This document shows positions 60,142 to 64,000 of a DNA stretch of 64,000 bases, piece after piece. Source of the DNA: an uncultured Bacilli bacterium (GTDB taxonomy: Bacteria > Bacillota_I > Bacilli_A > RF39 > UBA660); the NCBI GenBank assembly GCA_934085675.1, contig CAKOHH010000001.1, positions 124,001-188,000 of the forward strand. Reading direction: 5' to 3'. Position 1 is the stretch's first letter, and every line of letters begins with the position of its first letter. The position numbers were made by a program, and so were the translations under genes. Under the pieces are notes generated by a model. The model made no database searches. It saw nothing but the letters and a program-made list of their open reading frames with translations, and was not told where the DNA came from.

Positions 60142-61497
60142 TTAATTCACTATATATGGATCTGTTTTGGTTCCTGTTCCTGTGATTGTTACATCTGAGC
60201 GAATGTTTATCACCGGACGAAGAGCATATTTATAATATGATTGTGGATCTAAATTATTAATACGGCCACCTTCAATATAAAAAACCATAGCATAATTCCC
60301 GCCCCAAAAGGTTGGTTGAAAGTAGCCAATAGGTGTCATTGTTGTAAAATTCTGTTTTATATTAAGATAAGAATCTTCATTAGAAGAAACTGTCGTACTG
60401 CCACCGTTAGCTAGTCCGCCAGAATATCCAGAAAAGATAACTTCGTCAACATTAACTACCCCAACTGCATAAGATAAAGACTTATTGCCAAATGAAGAAT
60501 TTGCAACTGTATAATAATCACTTATATCTTTACACTTTAAACTAGGCATTGATTTCAGAACTCTATCATACGCACTATAAATTGTATAATTTTTTTCAAT
60601 ACCAGTATTATTATTAGTTGTAAGAAGACTTCTATCACCGCAAAAGCCAGACGAAGTATCTATATAACTAGAAAATTTTGCAATTTCTGCTATATAAAAT
60701 TTATCATTGGCAATTTTAATTGTCGAAGAAGTGCCTGTGCCGTGGATTACTCCTTGAGTATACATATAGCCGACATACATATTATTATCCGCATTCTCAT
60801 TAAACGAACTCGTACCGTATTGCCTATCTGTTGATGATTCACCATTTTTATGAGCACTTGTTCCATCATAAATCATTCTAATTGAGCCATTACTGTTAAT
60901 ACGAATAATTCGCCAGTAAAAGCCTGCAAACTTAACATAGTTGTTTTCCACTGAGCCACGGTAGTAATATGTAGGTTTACCGTCTGTGTCTGTTGTTTCA
61001 TAAATACCCTTTTCGTGGGATTCACATGATGAATCATCACAGGCTGATTTTGTAAAATCTGGAGTATAACTATTCACTTCAATATTTCCTAAAGCCGTTT
61101 TTACTGTTTTAGCTGTTTTATTAAAATATAAAGTACATTTGGTTCTAGTATTATCTGTTGCACTGTAATTTTTGTAATTTACTTTGGCTTCCCAAGAAGC
61201 ATTATCCCACTTTACACTGACATTGTTATTACAATTTGATTTTGCCTCATCTAAAGTGTAACCTGTATTTTGAACTGGCATATTTCTAGAAATTACACCA
61301 TCTATATAATAGGCAAAATAGATATCTCCTGGATCTTCTACTGTTCCATTTATCACATCAAAATCTTTCTTTTCTTCATATAAAGCATAGGATTTATAAA
61401 ATAAATAACTGCTTATGGAAAGTAAAAGAAATCCTATGACTAATATGGCATAAGATTTTCTTTTATAATTATTGTCTTTATATTTTTTTAATTCCAT
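60142..61497 (-). CDS. Family A surface protein, phase-variable promoter (copy A6)
   Basis: 451 residues from the ATG at 61497, chosen as for A1. The anchor is YKRKSYAILVIGFLLLS. The second domain has the alternative segment NNVSVKWDNASWEAKVNYKN, also seen partly in A2. From about residue 250 to 330 (KIANDKFYIAEIAKFSSYID) it is unlike the other copies. The C-terminal border is FTTMTPIGYFQ, with Thr in place of Trp, then a unique block before LRPVINIRSD. A G10 promoter precedes it. Downstream, its stop lies about 15 bases before promoter P5. Confidence 0.8.
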   Translation of the reverse strand: MELKKYKDNNYKRKSYAILVIGFLLLSISSYLFYKSYALYEEKKDFDVINGTVEDPGDIYFAYYIDGVISRNMPVQNTGYTLDEAKSNCNNNVSVKWDNASWEAKVNYKNYSATDNTRTKCTLYFNKTAKTVKTALGNIEVNSYTPDFTKSACDDSSCESHEKGIYETTDTDGKPTYYYRGSVENNYVKFAGFYWRIIRINSNGSIRMIYDGTSAHKNGESSTDRQYGTSSFNENADNNMYVGYMYTQGVIHGTGTSSTIKIANDKFYIAEIAKFSSYIDTSSGFCGDRSLLTTNNNTGIEKNYTIYSAYDRVLKSMPSLKCKDISDYYTVANSSFGNKSLSYAVGVVNVDEVIFSGYSGGLANGGSTTVSSNEDSYLNIKQNFTTMTPIGYFQPTFWGGNYAMVFYIEGGRINNLDPQSYYKYALRPVINIRSDVTITGTGTKTDPYIVN

Positions 61498-61523
61498 TAT
61501 CTTCACCATAGTTTCCTATGATG

Positions 61524-61555
61524 ATTATAACAGATACCCCCCCCCCGACTGTCAA
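61524..61555 (-). promoter_or_regulatory. G-tract (phase-variable) promoter P6
   Basis: TTGACA (61550-61555), ten G (complement of 61537-61546), TATAAT (61524-61529); 20-bp spacing. It drives 60142-61497. Confidence 0.88.
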
Positions 61556-61860
61556 GAGGCTTTTATTTTTTTTGACTGTTACAAATTTTTCCTGCACTGT
61601 AAAACTAAATTCCACCCCTAAAATTTAAGAAATGGAATTTACTTAGTAAAACTGGAATTTACTTTTGCTACTCAGCATAGATATACAATCTGCAAACACT
61701 TATTTATTCGAATATTTCAAAATTTAACTAGTAAACTAACTTGTTTGTAATAGATTAGTAACTGATTTAGTCTCTTAATTTTCTAAACCTTTTCACTTTA
61801 TGATTTTGTCTCAAATATCAAAGTTGATGTAATCACTTACAATATTTATATTACTTAACA
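61556..61860. other. Spacer with nuclease remnant and duplicated flank
   Basis: It starts with a remnant of the Rpn-like gene end (about 61563-61590; minus strand reads CNSQ then a stop, as in the gene at 63282). Next is a short unplaced stretch with two GGAATTTACTT copies (near 61633 and 61653), then the duplicated family A flank (61696-61860). An Rpn-like gene was probably deleted here. No gene remains. Confidence 0.65.
61696..61860. repeat. Duplicated 3' flank of family A, copy 2
   Basis: Near-copy of 57140-57299, with small insertions near 61808-61825. Confidence 0.85.
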
Positions 61861-63213
61861 CTATTTTATAACATAAGGATCAGTCATAGTGCCTGTCCCT
61901 GTAATTTTAAAATCTGAACGAATATTGATTACTGGTGTTAAAGAATAATCTCTTCCAATAGTATAGGGATCATCAAATCTTCCAACATTATTGATGACAA
62001 ATACATAAATTCCCCAATAAGTTTTATCAAATGGATTATAGCCTCCTACAGGTGTCATGGTCCAAATCTCTTTGCCAGTAGTTAGAAAGCATTTATAACA
62101 ACTTTTTTGATAATTATATCCACCATTAAAATCGCCACCACCATAGCCAGATAACATTGCTTCATCTGCACTTATTAAACCAACAGGATAAGTTAGTGAC
62201 TTATTACCAACGTTTGATGATGTAATCGTATAAAAATCATTGGTATTTTCACACGACAAACTTGGCGTTCCATGTGAAATTCTTAAATACCCCTTATAAT
62301 AAGTAGTAATCGTACCTGTTCCAACACCAGACTGCAAATTCAAGGTTGAACGATCGCCACAAAAGCCTGTTTCTTTATCTAAATAATCGATATAAGAATT
62401 AAGGTTATTTTTAAAAAAATTATCATTATTCTGCTTTATAACTGATGAAATCAGCAAACCATGTTGTTTATTTTCTTCATACATATATCCAACATACATA
62501 TTATTATTATAATTATTAAAAAAAGAACTTGTCATTGCTTGCCTATCATCAGATATTTCCCCATTTTTATGAGCACTCGTTCCATCATAAATCATTCTGA
62601 TTGAACCATTGCTGTTTATTCTTATGATTCGCCAATAAAAGCCTGCAAACTTAACATAATTGTTTTCCACCGAACCGCGGTAATAATATGTAGGATTTCC
62701 ATCATAGTCTGTTGTTTCATAAATACCCTTTTCATGTGATTCACATGAAGTATCATCACAAGCTGACTTTTTAAAATCTGGAGTATAACTATTCACTTCA
62801 ATGTTTCCTAAAGTTGTTTTTACTGTTTTAGCCGTTTTATTAAAATATAAAGTGCATTTGGTTCTAGTATTATCTGTTGCACTGTAATTATGATAATCGC
62901 CAATGAATTTCCAACCAGCATTATCCCAAGTTGGAACAACACCATTATTACAATTTGATTTAGTTGTATCTAAAGTATAACCTGTATTTTGAACTGGCAT
63001 ATTTCTTGATATAACACCATCTATATAATATGCAAAATAGATATCTCCCGGATCTTCTACTGTTCCATTTATAACATCAAAATTTTTCTTTTCCTCATAG
63101 AAAGCATAGCTAGGGGATAAAATTAGATATCCCGCTAATACACCTAATAAAAAAATGAGTAAAAAAATGAGTACCTTCTTATAATTTATTTGTTTAAACT
63201 TTTTCAAAGACAT
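61861..63213 (-). CDS. Family A surface protein, phase-variable promoter (copy A7)
   Basis: 450 residues, MSLKKF type start (GTGGTGA 7 bases upstream). The anchor is LIFLLIFLLGVLAGYLILSPS. Central module YYYRGSVENNYVKFAGFYWR intact. The part from about 225 to 285 (FFNNYNNNMYVGYMYEENKQ) is unique, and the next segment (LNLQSGVGTGTITTYYKG) matches A2 and A5. An extra Cys pair, CYKCFLTTGKE, appears before IWTMTPVGGYNP. The variable block ends at LTPVINIRSD, with Thr replacing the usual Arg. The product ends PYVIK. The G10 promoter P7 lies upstream, just after the third Rpn-like gene. Confidence 0.8.
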   Translation of the reverse strand: MSLKKFKQINYKKVLIFLLIFLLGVLAGYLILSPSYAFYEEKKNFDVINGTVEDPGDIYFAYYIDGVISRNMPVQNTGYTLDTTKSNCNNGVVPTWDNAGWKFIGDYHNYSATDNTRTKCTLYFNKTAKTVKTTLGNIEVNSYTPDFKKSACDDTSCESHEKGIYETTDYDGNPTYYYRGSVENNYVKFAGFYWRIIRINSNGSIRMIYDGTSAHKNGEISDDRQAMTSSFFNNYNNNMYVGYMYEENKQHGLLISSVIKQNNDNFFKNNLNSYIDYLDKETGFCGDRSTLNLQSGVGTGTITTYYKGYLRISHGTPSLSCENTNDFYTITSSNVGNKSLTYPVGLISADEAMLSGYGGGDFNGGYNYQKSCYKCFLTTGKEIWTMTPVGGYNPFDKTYWGIYVFVINNVGRFDDPYTIGRDYSLTPVINIRSDFKITGTGTMTDPYVIK

Positions 63214-63242
63214 AAAAAAATCACCACAGTTTCCCTATGATG

Positions 63243-63274
63243 ATTATAACAGATACCCCCCCCCCGACTGTCAA
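63243..63274 (-). promoter_or_regulatory. G-tract (phase-variable) promoter P7
   Basis: TTGACA (63269-63274), ten G (complement of 63256-63265), TATAAT (63243-63248); 20-bp spacing. It drives 61861-63213. Confidence 0.88.
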
Positions 63275-63281
63275 GATGCTT

Positions 63282-64000
63282 TTATTTTATTTGACTGTTA
63301 CACATTTTTTCTATTTCTTCTTTTGAAAGTCCAGTGGCAGCAGAAATCTTTTCTAAAGAAAAGTTCATCTTTAAAAGTTCTTTGGCTATTAGGTTACGTT
63401 CTTCTTTTTTACCTTCACTTTTGCCAATATCAATTCCTTTACTCATACCGATACTGATTCCTTGGCTTTTACCAATATCGATTCCTTCTTCACGACCATA
63501 ATCACGAGCCTTTTTAAACATACTTCTTTCTTCATTCATTACTTCATCGCTTAAAAGGGCATTCATATACTCATCCATTGTCATAATTGTTCTCCATTTC
63601 TGTTTTAGTTTGTCTCGTTCTTCTTCACTATTTGCTTTTAAATATCTTAAAATATCTAAAAACTCTTCATCACTTATGCCTACATTATAATTAAGTTTAT
63701 CTAGTAAATCAAGACGTATGTAATAAATTTGAATATCATCTGTTAAAGGATATCCTTGTTCTTCTAAGAAATATCTTTGCACTAATTTGTCTTGTAAAAC
63801 ACCTTTTTTAACATGATCTACTAAATTAATTTGAATAAACTTCTTCATCTTATGATATGGCATGCTCTTTTTTAGTTGACTACTATAGCCACGACAAAGA
63901 TAAACATTTGATTTTCTTAAATTTTCTTCATTAAATGTTTTATAAGCTTCTAAGTTTAAAATGATATCTTTTCTTAAAAAAGCAAAAACATCGGCCCTGA
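63282..64000 (-). CDS. Rpn-like PD-(D/E)XK nuclease with internal start, 5' end cut (copy 3)
   Basis: Third copy. The frame is open to the window edge, where it reads RADVFAFLRKDIILNLEAY, so the catalytic Asp and Glu are both visible and only about 62 N-terminal residues are missing. The body matches the copies at 2661 and 6427. The tail has the longest glycine repeat of the three (GKSQGISIGMSKGIDIGKSE) and ends EEIEKMCNSQIK. The internal ATG at 63584 with GGAG 7 bases upstream would give a 100-residue C-terminal protein. It ends just before promoter P7 of the next family A gene. Confidence 0.85.
   Translation of the reverse strand, partial: RADVFAFLRKDIILNLEAYKTFNEENLRKSNVYLCRGYSSQLKKSMPYHKMKKFIQINLVDHVKKGVLQDKLVQRYFLEEQGYPLTDDIQIYYIRLDLLDKLNYNVGISDEEFLDILRYLKANSEEERDKLKQKWRTIMTMDEYMNALLSDEVMNEERSMFKKARDYGREEGIDIGKSQGISIGMSKGIDIGKSEGKKEERNLIAKELLKMNFSLEKISAATGLSKEEIEKMCNSQIK

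Overview
The window is an AT-rich (roughly 30% GC by eye) chromosomal segment from a low-GC Gram-positive bacterium. TGA is a stop and Trp is TGG, so the genetic code is standard. Paired PolC and DnaE polymerases, the rplU-prp-rpmA operon, a CIRCE-controlled ClpB, spoIIP beside lepA and an RsmC-like gene in front of rpoBC all point to the Bacilli. ClpB lacks its N domain, DnaE is short and RpoB has Asp at the 526-equivalent position. These fit a reduced lineage near the Mollicutes, such as the uncultured gut groups around RF39 or Erysipelotrichales; this placement is inference. No tRNA, rRNA, CRISPR array or transposase was recognised. Almost every gene is on the minus strand.

Layout. 1-2.6 kb: lepA (3' end cut), a small membrane protein, spoIIP. 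2.6-10.2 kb: a surface-protein and nuclease island with three paralogous surface genes (family A), two Rpn-like nuclease genes, one decayed nuclease copy and an acetyltransferase. 10.3-23.5 kb: efp, rpmG, polC, dnaE, two membrane genes, rpmA-prp-rplU with an L21 leader, then tdk and a T-box-controlled glycyl-tRNA synthetase. 23.6-25.1 kb: one family B surface gene. 25.5-29.2 kb: rsmH-ftsL-pbpB behind a long structured leader. 29.3-39.2 kb: a membrane glycosyltransferase, two AAA/DUF4143 ATPases each with its own repeat set, SPFH/NfeD, CorA, a DUF1287 protein, clpB. 39.5-47.3 kb: four tandem family B genes, one frameshifted. 47.4-57 kb: rpoC, rpoB, an RsmC-like methyltransferase, a GT2 glycosyltransferase. 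57.3-64 kb: a second island of four family A genes ending in a third Rpn-like gene cut by the window edge.

The most unusual content is the surface-protein system. All seven family A genes start from the same promoter, with TTGACA and TATAAT separated by a spacer that is mostly a run of 10 or 11 G residues. Slipped-strand changes in that run would alter the spacer (now 20-21 bp), so each gene should switch independently. All twelve surface proteins (families A and B) end in a module with conserved borders (YWTMTP-like and RPVINI-like) around a block of about 35-45 residues that differs in every copy. A 175-bp exactly shared tract between two family A genes shows recombination among copies. The Rpn-like genes are interspersed with family A and carry an internal ribosome-binding site and start, matching the published RpnL/RpnS gene-within-gene design. 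Together this looks like a phase- and antigen-variable cell-surface repertoire next to nuclease toxin-antitoxin genes.
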